From Rhodococcus sp. 4CII (GTDB lineage: Bacteria; Actinomycetota; Actinomycetes; Mycobacteriales; Mycobacteriaceae): a DNA stretch of 64,000 bases. The position numbers were made by a program, and so were the translations under genes. Under the pieces are notes generated by a model. It ran no database searches. It saw only the letters and a list, made by a program, of their open reading frames with translations, and was not told the DNA's origin. The stretch is taken from assembly GCF_014256275.1 (NCBI RefSeq), contig NZ_JACCFE010000003.1, positions 186,001 through 250,000 on the forward strand, written 5' to 3'. Position 1 is the stretch's first letter, and each line of letters starts with the position of its first letter. This document shows positions 1 through 8,352 of this stretch, in pieces.

Positions 1-2
1 CC

Positions 3-1013
3 GAGGTCCCCGGCCGACCATTGCTGACTTCCCGCGACACGCCTCGGCGCCCGGAGTCGATTCCCCGCTACCTCCCTCAACACGAACTCGACGCAATCAT
101 GACCGCGATCGAGGACCTGACCGACCCGCTGCAACGTGCCGCACTGTTGTTGCTGCGCTGGTCCGGGGCCCGCCGCGACGAGATCCGCCGCCTGACATGG
201 GACTGCCTCGATACCTATCCAGGCGGACATCCGCGGCTGCGGATCCCGGTCGGCAAAGGGCACACCGAACGGATCGTCCCGCTGCACCCGGACGCGGCCG
301 CCGCCCTCGAGAATGCCATCGGCCTGGCCCGGGCCCAACGTTCGATCGCCCGGATCGACGAGGTCACCGGCCGGCGAGTCGATTACGTCTTCGTCCGCCG
401 CGGCAAGCTGCTCTCGGTCAAGACCCTCTTCGACGAGGCGTTCCGGACCGTCTGCGGCGCTACGGGTCTGGTCGATGACCGCGGATCCCCGACCGTGAGC
501 GCACACCGGTTGCGGCACACCCTCGGCACCCAACTCGCCGAAGGCGGCGCCCGCATCCAGACGATCATGGCGGTACTCGGCCATCGCAGCGCGACCATGT
601 CCATGATTTACAGCCGCATCTCCGATCCCGAGATCCGCCGTCAATACGAGACGGCGCTCGCCGACGGGCACCGGATCGCCGGCCCGGCGGCCGATGCCCT
701 GCTGCACGATGCCCTCGACGACGCCACCGTGGACTGGCTGAAGACGAATTTCCTCAAGACCGAACTCGAACTGGGGCACTGCCTGCGGCTGCCCGCCGAG
801 GGGCCGTGCGAATGCGACCTGATGCTGACCTGCCCGAAGTTCCTCACCACCAGCGAGTATGCGCCGCGGATTAGGGCGCGCCTGGCGACCGAGCAAGTAC
901 TGATCGACGACGCCCGCTCCCGCGGCTGGGATCGGGAAGTCGAACGGCACGAAGCCACGTGCCGACGTCTGCAGCACCTGCTCGATGACCTCGACGACGG
1001 CGAGGCCCAATGA
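3..1013 (+). CDS. Tyrosine recombinase, Tn554 TnpB-like, 5' end outside window
   Basis: This is the C-terminal part of a tyrosine-type site-specific recombinase that would cut and rejoin DNA at transposon or phage ends. The frame is open to the window edge, so the N-terminal core-binding domain is missing from view. The first in-window start is a TTG at 21, with no convincing ribosome site. The catalytic pattern is visible: Arg in SGARRDEI, His and Arg in HRLRHTLG, His in LGHRSAT and Tyr in SMIYSR. After the catalytic domain comes a Cys-rich tail (GPCECDLMLTCPKF) and a charged helix. The same tail architecture occurs in the intact TnpB-like recombinase at 29450-30976, so this is probably part of a second Tn554-like element. 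It ends three bases before a convergent recombinase gene. Family assignment is firm; the TnpB label is inferred from the tail. Confidence 0.8.
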   Translation, partial: EVPGRPLLTSRDTPRRPESIPRYLPQHELDAIMTAIEDLTDPLQRAALLLLRWSGARRDEIRRLTWDCLDTYPGGHPRLRIPVGKGHTERIVPLHPDAAAALENAIGLARAQRSIARIDEVTGRRVDYVFVRRGKLLSVKTLFDEAFRTVCGATGLVDDRGSPTVSAHRLRHTLGTQLAEGGARIQTIMAVLGHRSATMSMIYSRISDPEIRRQYETALADGHRIAGPAADALLHDALDDATVDWLKTNFLKTELELGHCLRLPAEGPCECDLMLTCPKFLTTSEYAPRIRARLATEQVLIDDARSRGWDREVERHEATCRRLQHLLDDLDDGEAQ

Positions 1014-1016
1014 TGT

Positions 1017-1979
1017 TCAGGAATGGTTGGGGCACAACAGGTCCGAATCCACCGACCAATCGTGGTGTGCGAGCCAGTCCCGCACCGGCACCGGGACCTC
1101 GTCGGTGCCGGGATCTGTTCCGGTGATCAGCGGGCCGTCGCCGCACCGGGAGCAGCTGATCACCAGGACATGTCCATGTGGCTGACAGCGGGCGCAGTGC
1201 CGCGTCTCGCGCAGGTGGCCGCGCTCGTCGAGGTGTAGCCAGACGGTGGCGAGGTCGGCGCGGTGCGGGACGAGGTCTTTACGCGTGGTGGGCTGATGTC
1301 CACAGGTGGGACATGCGAGCGGTTGGGCGCCCGGTGGTGGTGGCGACACCGAAACTGTTGACGGTGACGGCTTCTGCTCAGCCGCGGCGTCGGCGGTGAG
1401 CGTCTGCGCCGGCCGGGGCGGGAGATGCCGGTAGAGGGTGGAGCGGGTCAGCCCGGTCTTGCCGGTGATCTCAGCGATGGTGGCGCCGCCGTCCCGGAGT
1501 TGGGTGGCGTAGGCGAGTTGGGCGTCGGTGACCACGCTGGGCCGGCCGGTGCGGCGACCCTTGTCGGTGGCCACCGTGCGGGCATGGGCGGCCCGCTCGA
1601 CCGCGTAGGTGCGTTCCATCTGGCCGAACAGCGCCAGCAGCACCACCGCCAGCTGTCCCATCGGGTCGTCCGGGTTCGTCGAGTCGATCCGGATCGGGTC
1701 GGCCAGGTTTCGGAATCCGATGCCGCGCTGGTGCAGGTCGTGGATCAGGTTGAGGGTGTCGCGGACGGTGCGGCCGAGTCGGTCGAGGGTGTGCACCACG
1801 ATCACGTCGCCAGCTCGGGCGTAGCCGAGCAGGGCCTGCAGCCCGGGACGGTCGGTAGTGGTCCCGGACTTCCTGTCCACGTAAATGTTCGCCGAGTCGA
1901 TCCCAGCATTGGTGAGAGCGTCGATCTGACGAGCGAGGTCCTGCTTGCTCGTGGACACCCGGGCATACCCCAACTCCAT
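1017..1979 (-). CDS. Serine recombinase (resolvase/invertase) with Cys-rich C-terminal extension
   Basis: A 320-residue small serine recombinase that would catalyse strand exchange through a phosphoserine link. The N-terminal catalytic domain has the nucleophile motif GYARVSTSKQD at residues 4-14, the LDRLGR motif near residue 64 and an E-helix ending in GQMERT. A Hin-type HTH (ITGKTGLTRSTLYRHL) follows near residue 180. Beyond the usual length of about 190 residues there are roughly 130 extra, with several Cys pairs (CPTCGHQ, CARCQPHG, CSRCGDG) that look like zinc-ribbon modules. The gene converges on the upstream tyrosine recombinase with a three-base gap. It may be an accessory gene of that broken element. 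The function of the extension is unknown. Confidence 0.85.
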   Translation of the reverse strand: MELGYARVSTSKQDLARQIDALTNAGIDSANIYVDRKSGTTTDRPGLQALLGYARAGDVIVVHTLDRLGRTVRDTLNLIHDLHQRGIGFRNLADPIRIDSTNPDDPMGQLAVVLLALFGQMERTYAVERAAHARTVATDKGRRTGRPSVVTDAQLAYATQLRDGGATIAEITGKTGLTRSTLYRHLPPRPAQTLTADAAAEQKPSPSTVSVSPPPPGAQPLACPTCGHQPTTRKDLVPHRADLATVWLHLDERGHLRETRHCARCQPHGHVLVISCSRCGDGPLITGTDPGTDEVPVPVRDWLAHHDWSVDSDLLCPNHS

Positions 1980-2212
1980 ACCCTGATCGTACCGAAAGTC
2001 AGGTTTGTACGGGAATTATGACATGCTCTTTTGGGGCTGACTTTTGAGATGTTCTGACCAGGCGCTTTGCGGGGTGCATCAGTGAGTGGGCGACCGTCTC
2101 ATTTCCAACCAGCGACTCCGCCCAAAACGACATACCCGGGTGCCTCCCTTCGAAAGGGATGGCGGGTAAGGAAATGGGACGGGTCTTTGTCGCGATTTTC
2201 CTCGAAGTGGTG

Positions 2213-2250
2213 CATCGCCACCGACGGGATCCATCCCGTCGGTGGCGATG
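2213..2250. terminator. Perfect 17-bp inverted repeat with 4-nt loop
   Basis: Bases 2213-2229 and 2234-2250 are perfect reverse complements (arm CATCGCCACCGACGGGA) around the loop TCCA. It lies in the gap between the recombinase promoter side (1979) and the FHA regulator (2371). No T-run follows, so it is not a textbook intrinsic terminator; it could be a GC-rich actinobacterial terminator, an operator or a recombination site. The rest of this gap of about 390 bases shows no gene. Confidence 0.5.
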
Positions 2251-2370
2251 TTCTCGCGGCCATTCTGTGCGCTCGCTTACGGGGACCTGGCTCGCGCCGA
2301 TTTTGATGACCGATTGCGATCAGAATTAGAATGAGTCCGTCGGTATTTTCCCCGACATATGGGAGTGGTC

Positions 2371-2994
2371 ATGGATGACCTGTCGAGCGGTCCCCGCCTC
2401 TGTTACTCCGACCGTGACGGCATACCGCGGGAATTCGTTCTCTCCGACCATGCACCGCGGGTGATGGTGGGGCGCTCCTCCGATGCCGATATCGCGTTCA
2501 CCGCGGATCCAGATGTTTCCCGGCTTCATGCCACCGTCGAACGGATCGGGACATACTGGACGATCGTCGACGACGGGATGTCTCGTAACGGGACTTTCGT
2601 CAACGGGGAGCGTGTGACCGGTCGCAGACGGTTGAGATCGGGTGACCGCGTCCGCATCGGCTCCTCGATGCTGGCTTTCCGCCACGATGGGCGCGCCAGT
2701 GGCGCGCTTACCAATGTCGCCCATGCCGTGCCCACGCGCGAGTGCCTGACGAAAACGCAGCGCACGGTCCTGATTGCGCTTTGCGGCCCTCGCAAGAACA
2801 GGTCCGGTTTCGCCAGTCCCGCCTCGAATCAGCAGATCGCTGATCAGTTGGGCGTCAATGCCGAGACGGTCAAAACACACATGAGGGCATTGTTCTCCAA
2901 ATTTGGGGTCGAGGACCTTCCGCAGAACCAGAAACGGGCCCGGCTCGTCGAACGGGCGATGCAGAGCGGGATAATCACCGACAAGGATCTGTGA
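2371..2994 (+). CDS. FHA-domain LuxR-type transcriptional regulator (paralog 1)
   Basis: A 207-residue cytoplasmic regulator joining a phosphothreonine-binding FHA domain to a LuxR-type HTH. The FHA core is clear: VGRSSDADIAF, then DVSRLHATVE, then SRNGTFVNG (about residues 30-100). The C-terminal HTH reads NQQIADQLGVNAETVKTHM, followed by LFSKFGVEDL. I chose ATG 2371 rather than the in-frame ATG at 2359, because GGGAG at 2361-2365 sits five bases before 2371. It is closely paralogous to the protein at 7507-8127. The FHA domain should read phosphorylation by a Ser/Thr kinase, and such a kinase lies at 10799. It probably controls the surrounding surface genes, which share a dyad element. Domain calls are firm; the target and the kinase link are inferred. 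Confidence 0.85.
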   Translation: MDDLSSGPRLCYSDRDGIPREFVLSDHAPRVMVGRSSDADIAFTADPDVSRLHATVERIGTYWTIVDDGMSRNGTFVNGERVTGRRRLRSGDRVRIGSSMLAFRHDGRASGALTNVAHAVPTRECLTKTQRTVLIALCGPRKNRSGFASPASNQQIADQLGVNAETVKTHMRALFSKFGVEDLPQNQKRARLVERAMQSGIITDKDL

Positions 2995-3090
2995 CGCAAC
3001 CTCTCTTCCCGCCGATCTGTCGGCATACTGATTAAAACCCGTGACGGCTGGCGAATCAGATTCGCCGACGGCTCAAACATCGTCGGGGAT

Positions 3091-4143
3091 TCAGAACTTT
3101 GAGCCGCCGCCGAGGTCGCCGGGCTGGAAGGTCTCCCCGGTGACACCGCCGCCGAGGTCGCCGGGCTGGAAGGTCTCCCCGGTGACACCGCCGCCGAGGT
3201 CGCCGGGCTGGAAGGTCTCCCCGGTGACACCGCCGCCGAGGTCGCCGGGCTGGAAGGTCTCCCCGGTGACACCGCCGCCGAGGTCGCCGGGCTGGAAGGT
3301 CTCCCCGGTGACACCGCCGCCGAGGTCGCCGGGCTGGAAGGTCTCCCCGGTGACACCGCCGCCTGGGACTGGGACTGGGACTGGGACTGGGGCTGGGGCG
3401 GGGAGGCCCGGCTGACCGCCACCGGGTGGTACCTGCTGGTCCGGGGTGGTCCCCTTGTCCGCCGGAGCTGGCTCGATCGAGTCGTCGGATGCCGGTTCGA
3501 CCTGTTCGGTGACGGCTGGATTGGGAGGTGCCGGGGGAACCTTGGGTTTGACCAGCCAGAGCCAGCCGATGCCGAACACGATCAGGGCGGTGACTGACAC
3601 GGCCACGATCTTCCAGAAGTCCTTGTTCCGCAGGGGAAAGTTTTTCGCCCAGAGATACGCCGGGACGGGCGGTGTCGGCTTCGGTTTTGGGACGGGCACG
3701 GTGAAGTTCAACTTTCCGGACTCCACCAATTCCCGGAGATCCTCCCAGTTCTCTCCGAATTCGGACTTCAACTTTTCGCGAAGTTCCTCCCATTGCCCTG
3801 CGGCATCACAAAACACATCTTCGACCTGAACCAGCTCCCGCCAGAGTCTTTCTTCCTCTTGCCGGAGTCTGTCAAGCTCGTCCAGATACTGCTGCCATCG
3901 CTCCTCAGTGAACACGAAATGTTCGCCGTTCTGTTCGACGAGGCCCCCACCATTTTCGTGCCAACTGTTTTGATATTCTTCCCGCCGCCTGCGGGCCTCC
4001 TTCCACCCATCGCGGGCCTCCTTCCAGCGTTTTGCCTCCTCGAGATAGCGCTGGTACGCCTCGTCATATTGTCGAAAGAGGTCCTTCGATTCCTGCTCGG
4101 TGATGGTGCATACGCTGACGCTGACCGCGACGTCGTCGCTCAT
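3091..4143 (-). CDS. Membrane coiled-coil protein with C-terminal tandem 14-residue repeats
   Basis: I do not recognise a family. The 350-residue protein has a charged, helical N-terminal half rich in Arg, Glu and Trp (YLEEAKRWKEARDGWKEARR, later WQQYLDELDRLRQEEERLW) that should form coiled coils in the cytoplasm. One transmembrane helix follows (IVAVSVTALIVFGIGWLWLV, near residue 200). Outside there is a Pro-rich linker with a PVPVPVPVP run, then six copies of GGGVTGETFQPGDL, ending GGGSKF. I chose ATG 4143 over the longer reading back to 4296, because the longer version only translates a hexanucleotide repeat into PIPIPI. The gene is divergent from the LGFP-nuclease gene, and the gap between them holds a perfect dyad (4380-4397). 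A surface-displayed repeat protein with a cytoplasmic coiled coil is the likely form; its role is unknown. Confidence 0.75.
   Translation of the reverse strand: MSDDVAVSVSVCTITEQESKDLFRQYDEAYQRYLEEAKRWKEARDGWKEARRRREEYQNSWHENGGGLVEQNGEHFVFTEERWQQYLDELDRLRQEEERLWRELVQVEDVFCDAAGQWEELREKLKSEFGENWEDLRELVESGKLNFTVPVPKPKPTPPVPAYLWAKNFPLRNKDFWKIVAVSVTALIVFGIGWLWLVKPKVPPAPPNPAVTEQVEPASDDSIEPAPADKGTTPDQQVPPGGGQPGLPAPAPVPVPVPVPGGGVTGETFQPGDLGGGVTGETFQPGDLGGGVTGETFQPGDLGGGVTGETFQPGDLGGGVTGETFQPGDLGGGVTGETFQPGDLGGGSKF
3104..3355 (-). repeat. Six perfect 42-bp tandem repeats in a coding region
   Basis: Six copies of a 42-bp unit start at 3104, 3146, 3188, 3230, 3272 and 3314. They appear identical at DNA level, and a partial unit follows at 3356. 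Each encodes GGGVTGETFQPGDL in the 3091-4143 protein. DNA identity including silent positions points to recent expansion or gene conversion, so copy number probably varies between strains. Confidence 0.95.
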
Positions 4144-4155
4144 AATGGTTACTTT

Positions 4156-4191
4156 CGGTATCGGTATCGGTATCGGTATCGGTATCGGTAT
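4156..4191. repeat. Hexanucleotide tandem repeat (CGGTAT)6 in 5' leader
   Basis: Six perfect copies of CGGTAT, followed by a degenerate copy (CGGTGC), lie 13 bases upstream of the ATG at 4143 on the minus strand. Slippage of a 6-bp unit would change leader length or promoter spacing without touching the coding frame. That is a possible expression switch for the repeat protein, but it is inference only. Confidence 0.9.
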
Positions 4192-4379
4192 CGGTGCCGC
4201 CGGCCTTCGTCTCCCGGGGTGTGGATTTCGGGCGGGGCGGAATGGTTCCGGCGGCTTCGTGTCGAAACGATGGTGGCCGTTGTTCGTGTGAACCATGCTC
4301 GTTGTGGGGACACCACAATTGTGGGGTCGGTGATGGTGCGAATTCGTCCCCCACAGTGGGGAAGTCGCCCCCTCGCCGG

Positions 4380-4397
4380 GGTGGACGATCTTCCACC
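4380..4397. promoter_or_regulatory. Perfect dyad GGTGGA-N6-TCCACC, candidate operator
   Basis: GGTGGA and TCCACC are separated by CGATCT. The site lies in the divergent gap of about 620 bases between the repeat protein (start 4143, minus) and the LGFP-nuclease (start 4769, plus). Near-identical sites occur at 6715-6732, 8266-8283 and 14887-14904, each upstream of a secreted or surface gene. A degenerate relative (GGCGGA-N7-TCCACC) lies at 4600-4618. I see no gene in the rest of the gap. Confidence 0.55.
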
Positions 4398-4768
4398 CTA
4401 GGTGGGCGGTGGCGGATGTTTCGGCGGGCCAAGTTCCGGTCTGTCCGCAGCGGGCCAGCGAAGAATCCGGTCAACTGCCGGGCCGTGGCGGGTCTGAATG
4501 CCGCAGCGGAGACACCGAATTCGCACACCACCAGCCGCCTCCGTCCGCGATCCAGGGTCGGGACTTCCCCTGCGAGCGGGGTCGATCGGCGGTGAGGAGG
4601 GCGGACAAAAGTTCCACCCTATGGCCCCTGTTTCCGGAAGGTGTCATGCAGGAAGAATCAGTTTCCTCGCCAAACGACGAACAGGCCTTCGGCTCATATT
4701 CCGCTCGGAGAGTGAAACCCCGACATTCGTCCACGTGGCTTTCAAAACATTGAGAAAAGGAAACACTC

Positions 4769-6406
4769 GTGAACACTCCACATTTCAACCTCGGCCCCAT
4801 CGTGCTGAAATGGGCCGCGTTGGGCGGACCGGACGGATTCCTCGGAAAGGCCGTCGGCAACGAGCAACCAAATCCGGACGGCCGAGGCCGCCGGCAACGC
4901 TTCGAGCACGGTCACATCTACTGGTCGCCCACCACCGGAGCCCACGAAATCCACGGAAACATCTTCACTAAGTGGGAATCTCTGGGATGGGAGAACGGCA
5001 TCCTGGGATATCCGACCAGCGACGAACAGGACGAGCCCGGCGGCGGTCGCATCAGCAATTTCGAACATGGCTCGATCCGTTGGCGCAAATACGCCGCACC
5101 CCTATCGTTCGTGCAGCACAACATGGCCCTGCTGCCTTTCCCCGGCAACTACAAAGGTAGCGAACGCGACAAGGCGATCGACGCTCTCGTCGACAACCTG
5201 CGTCGCACACGCCCGGATGTCGTCGGACTGAGCGAAGTCTTCGTCGACGACGAAAAGGGCACCATCCGCAAGCGCCTGCGGGCGATCTACCCCCATCACA
5301 AGTCCGGACCGGATGAAGCCGACCTCGAATCGGACGGTGGCCTGCTGCTGTTAAGCAAATATCCGTTGGTCGCCGAGCACAGCACGATCTTCCGGCAGTC
5401 CGCCGGCGAGGACAGCTACGCCAACAAGGGCGCCTTGCATGCCCGCATTCAGGTCCCCGGCCATCCCACCCAGTACGATATCTTCCTCAGTCATACCCAG
5501 AACCCCAACGCCGGCGGGGGCGGGGCCGCTCGTAAACAGGTCAAGGCGCAGCTGAGCCACCTGGCCAGTTTCGTCCACGGGTTGAGCAGTCCGCTGCGAC
5601 CCGCCCTGCTGATGGGCGACCTCAACACCGACGCCCTCGACCCGGACTTGTACAGGGATATGAAGAACCGGTTGGGGTACTCGCTCGATCTGTGGACCAC
5701 CACCGGAAACGGCACCAAAGGCGTCACCTCCGGGGACCCGGCCAACACGTTCGTCCTCATCGACAACCCACTCGACCCGAGCACCTTCAATCCGCCGCTC
5801 CCGAGCGGCGATCCCACACGGCATCGCCGCGGCACCCGCATCGACTACTTCCTTAGCTGGCACGGGCCCCAGTACTGGCCGCTCTACCGCGACACCACCG
5901 TGCTGGTCTGGCAGTCGAGTCCGGGACGGGACATCTCCGATCACTACGGTCTCGCGACCCGACAGACCGACGTTCGGGAACTGCACGTGAGCGTGCATCG
6001 GCCGCTGGGCATCATCACGCTGACCCTCAAGCAGTTCCACTGCCTCGAGGAAACCGACGAACTCGGCGACGACACGGTGGACTTCCAGCTCTCGTACTAC
6101 GCCGCCAACGGATCCCGCGATGCGCGATGGGTCGGCAACGTCGACGGCGTCGCCACAGGAGAGGTGTACAAGTACCAGTCGCCCGTCGTGTTCCGGATCC
6201 ACGACCCCGGAGCCTGGCTGGACTTGACCGTCAAGGGACGGGAAAAGGACGACTGGCCCAACGCCGACGATGAGATCGACACCGGCACCATCCGCGTCGA
6301 ACGCCGTGAACTCACCGAACTAATCGGGCGAACCACACGACGGGTCGTGCGGTTGGCCGGTGACGGTGGCGAATACGCCGTCACGGTGAGCATCGGCGTC
6401 GAATAG
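4769..6406 (+). CDS. LGFP-repeat protein fused to endonuclease/exonuclease/phosphatase domain
   Basis: A 545-residue two-part protein. Residues 1-110 carry two LGFP-type repeats (GPDGFLGKAVGNEQ and ENGILGYPTSDEQ, each followed by an FEHG strand), a module known to bind actinobacterial cell walls. Residues 112-400 form a DNase I/sphingomyelinase-like EEP domain with its metal and catalytic signatures: QHN (Asn118), LSEVF (Glu156), MGDLN (Asp284, Asn286), RIDYF and SDH (Asp391, His392). A further beta-rich region of about 145 residues follows. GTG 4769 is preceded by AAAAGGAAA. No signal peptide is visible, although LGFP proteins are normally exported. The substrate may be DNA, phospholipid or another phosphodiester and cannot be told from sequence. 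The gene lies downstream of the 4380 dyad. Confidence 0.85.
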   Translation: MNTPHFNLGPIVLKWAALGGPDGFLGKAVGNEQPNPDGRGRRQRFEHGHIYWSPTTGAHEIHGNIFTKWESLGWENGILGYPTSDEQDEPGGGRISNFEHGSIRWRKYAAPLSFVQHNMALLPFPGNYKGSERDKAIDALVDNLRRTRPDVVGLSEVFVDDEKGTIRKRLRAIYPHHKSGPDEADLESDGGLLLLSKYPLVAEHSTIFRQSAGEDSYANKGALHARIQVPGHPTQYDIFLSHTQNPNAGGGGAARKQVKAQLSHLASFVHGLSSPLRPALLMGDLNTDALDPDLYRDMKNRLGYSLDLWTTTGNGTKGVTSGDPANTFVLIDNPLDPSTFNPPLPSGDPTRHRRGTRIDYFLSWHGPQYWPLYRDTTVLVWQSSPGRDISDHYGLATRQTDVRELHVSVHRPLGIITLTLKQFHCLEETDELGDDTVDFQLSYYAANGSRDARWVGNVDGVATGEVYKYQSPVVFRIHDPGAWLDLTVKGREKDDWPNADDEIDTGTIRVERRELTELIGRTTRRVVRLAGDGGEYAVTVSIGVE

Positions 6407-6889
6407 AGGTCCGGCGGTCGCTGTCAGGGCGGGATCGGGGACAGGGCCGCGCATCGCACCGTGTCCGAAAGTTGCCAGGCCTCGGCAGGATGATCAATGC
6501 CGGAGCCAGGTATTTCCGGATGGTATGCGGTCGGATCCTCAGGCCGTCGAGATCGGCCCCTGAGACCTCCCGGCATGCCAATGCCGGAACAACTCCATCA
6601 GATCGATCATCGTCCACGTTCTCCTTGCCACCCTCAGGCCTCCCGGTCCCCTTGTCGATGGCCCACACGGTTGTGGCGAAGCAGAGCCGAAACCCCGTCA
6701 GAAAGATCATCCGGGGTGATGCGTTTCCACCCTGGTGAGGATGGTTTCGGCGGGGTGCCAGGGAGGAGAATTCTTTACAGAGAGCGGGAATCCCGACGTT
6801 TCCGAATGTGATACCGCAAACAGTTATCGCAACAAGTCCACCACAGCACTCGGCACCCTGGCCGGTTACACGAACTAGTAAGTGACACT
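6407..6889. other. Intergenic region, no gene seen apart from a dyad element
   Basis: About 480 bases between the LGFP-nuclease and the secreted 133-residue protein. Short open frames exist but have no ribosome site or recognisable protein. The only notable element is the dyad at 6715-6732. Confidence 0.6.
6715..6732 (+). promoter_or_regulatory. Dyad GGTGA-N6-TCCACCC upstream of secreted protein gene
   Basis: GGTGA (6715-6719), six bases, then TCCACCC (6726-6732), about 160 bases before ATG 6890. It matches the spacing and strand of the sites at 8266 and 14887. This is a candidate binding site for a shared regulator or promoter feature. Confidence 0.5.
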
Positions 6890-7291
6890 ATGAATAATAG
6901 ATTCTTGCGTGCGGCGTCCGTTGCATCGGCCGCGATCGTGCCCCTGATTGCCTTCGGGTTCGGCATCGCCTCAGCCGCTCCACCGGCAACCGTCAGCGGC
7001 GGTGTAACGGTCGCGTACGTCACCGATGCAGCTCAGCCCGAGCCCATCCCCGGAGCAGCAGGTCAGCGGTGCTCAGGAAATCGGGTCGGAGTCGACGTGA
7101 ACACCGGCGAGGACATCGTCTGCGTCTACTCCAGCGACTACTACCCGGACGGCAAGTGGGTCACCGCCGAGATCGTCGGTGTCCACAACATTGGGGAACC
7201 ATGCGACCCCTCGATCGACAGGGCCTCACAAACGCCGGAAGGCATTCCGATCCTATGTGTGCAGGGCCAGGGATGGACGCCTGGGCCATAA
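6890..7291 (+). CDS. Small secreted protein, unknown function
   Basis: A 133-residue exported protein. It has a classic Sec signal: a basic start (MNNRFLR), a hydrophobic core (AIVPLIAFGFGIASA) and a likely cut after ASAAP. The mature part of about 100 residues has four Cys (RCSGN, IVCVY, EPCDP, ILCVQ) that could form two disulfides, with little predicted helix. No family recognised. The ribosome site before ATG 6890 is weak. The shared dyad at 6715 places it with the other surface genes of this island. Confidence 0.75.
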   Translation: MNNRFLRAASVASAAIVPLIAFGFGIASAAPPATVSGGVTVAYVTDAAQPEPIPGAAGQRCSGNRVGVDVNTGEDIVCVYSSDYYPDGKWVTAEIVGVHNIGEPCDPSIDRASQTPEGIPILCVQGQGWTPGP

Positions 7292-7506
7292 GCCGACCGG
7301 CTGCAGTCGGGTCTCGTTAATCAGTACCGCCCCATCAACAAACCTCGAAATCCCCCACCTACTCAGGTATAGACCCCGATTTTCGGCCCAGTATACTGCA
7401 GCAACCCCAGCATCTCGTGGGGTTGCGGCGCGGCTTCCGGTGCACCGACTTGTGGCGGCACCGCACGGAGCGGGGAGAGCCGTAGGGTCGAGAGATTTCC
7501 TCGGAT

Positions 7507-8127
7507 TCACAGATCGGCGTCGACTATGATGCCGCTGTGTCGGGCTCGGACGACGAGTTGCATGCGTTTCTGGTTGTTCGGTAAATCCTCGAGACCGAAC
7601 TTCGAGAAGAGAACGCGAAGATGGCATTTGACCGTATCGACAGTCAAGAATAGGCGGTCGGCGATCTCCTGGTTCGAGGCGGGGTGGGCGAAGAGTGCGT
7701 TGTCTTTGTACGGTCGGCACAACTCCACCAGGACCGTGAACTGTGCCGTGGTCAGGGCGGCTCGGGTGGGCAGGGAGTCGGCGGTGCCGGTCATCTCCCC
7801 GCTGGCCGCAATGAACGTGCGGAAGGTCAGCGATGAGGATCCGATCCGGATGACGTCACCGGCATGGAGTCGGCGGCGCCCACTGAGGCGATCACCATTG
7901 ACGAAGGTTCCGTTCCGGGAGAGTCCGTCATCGGTCACCGTCCAATAGGATCCGATCCATTCGATGGTGGCGTGCAGCCGCGACACGTTCGGATCTGACG
8001 GCAACGCGATATCGGCCTTCTCCGAGCGGCCCACGGTGATCCGCGGTACGTCCACGGACAACACGAACTCGCGGGTGCCGTCTCCGCCATCGAGATAGCA
8101 GAGGTTCGGTTCGCTCAGAGCATTCAT
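7507..8127 (-). CDS. FHA-domain LuxR-type transcriptional regulator (paralog 2)
   Basis: A 206-residue paralog of the regulator at 2371-2994, with the same order of domains. The FHA domain shows VGRSEKADIAL, NVSRLHATIEW and SRNGTFVNG; the LuxR-like HTH is NQEIADRLFLTVDTVKCHL followed by LFSKFGLEDL. ATG 8127 is set by a strong GGGGAGGA site six bases upstream, which is better than the longer frame from 8220. It is divergent from the Pro-rich surface operon that ends in a Ser/Thr kinase, and the shared gap carries the 8266 dyad. The natural hypothesis is that kinase activity modulates this regulator or its partner through pThr binding, tuning the dyad-linked genes. That is inference; the domains are seen. 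Confidence 0.85.
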   Translation of the reverse strand: MNALSEPNLCYLDGGDGTREFVLSVDVPRITVGRSEKADIALPSDPNVSRLHATIEWIGSYWTVTDDGLSRNGTFVNGDRLSGRRRLHAGDVIRIGSSSLTFRTFIAASGEMTGTADSLPTRAALTTAQFTVLVELCRPYKDNALFAHPASNQEIADRLFLTVDTVKCHLRVLFSKFGLEDLPNNQKRMQLVVRARHSGIIVDADL

Positions 8128-8265
8128 CGTCGTCCTCCCCGCAATTTTCGGCACACGACTTTCGGTCGGACGCTTCGCTTTGTTTTGCCAGTCTAATTCC
8201 GCAGGTCGGCGCGGCACCATGGTCGGTTGTGCCGTCGTCCCGCATCGGCATGCCGATCGACGAAG

Positions 8266-8283
8266 GGTGATAAGGGTCCACCC
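8266..8283 (+). promoter_or_regulatory. Dyad GGTGA-N6-TCCACCC upstream of Pro-rich surface operon
   Basis: GGTGA at 8266-8270 and TCCACCC at 8277-8283, 70 bases before ATG 8353. It has the same spacing as the sites at 6715 and 14887. It also lies between the divergent FHA-LuxR gene (start 8127) and this operon, so it could serve both. Confidence 0.5.
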
Positions 8284-8352
8284 GGAGGGTGAAGATTTGG
8301 CGTGGCCGACACATCATCCTGGAAGTCGATCACTTCGACCCGAGGAGATGCC

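Noticed and set aside
3104..3355. Possible CRISPR array because of regular 42-bp units
   Set aside because: The units are directly adjacent without unique spacers and stay in frame within a coding sequence, and no cas genes are nearby.
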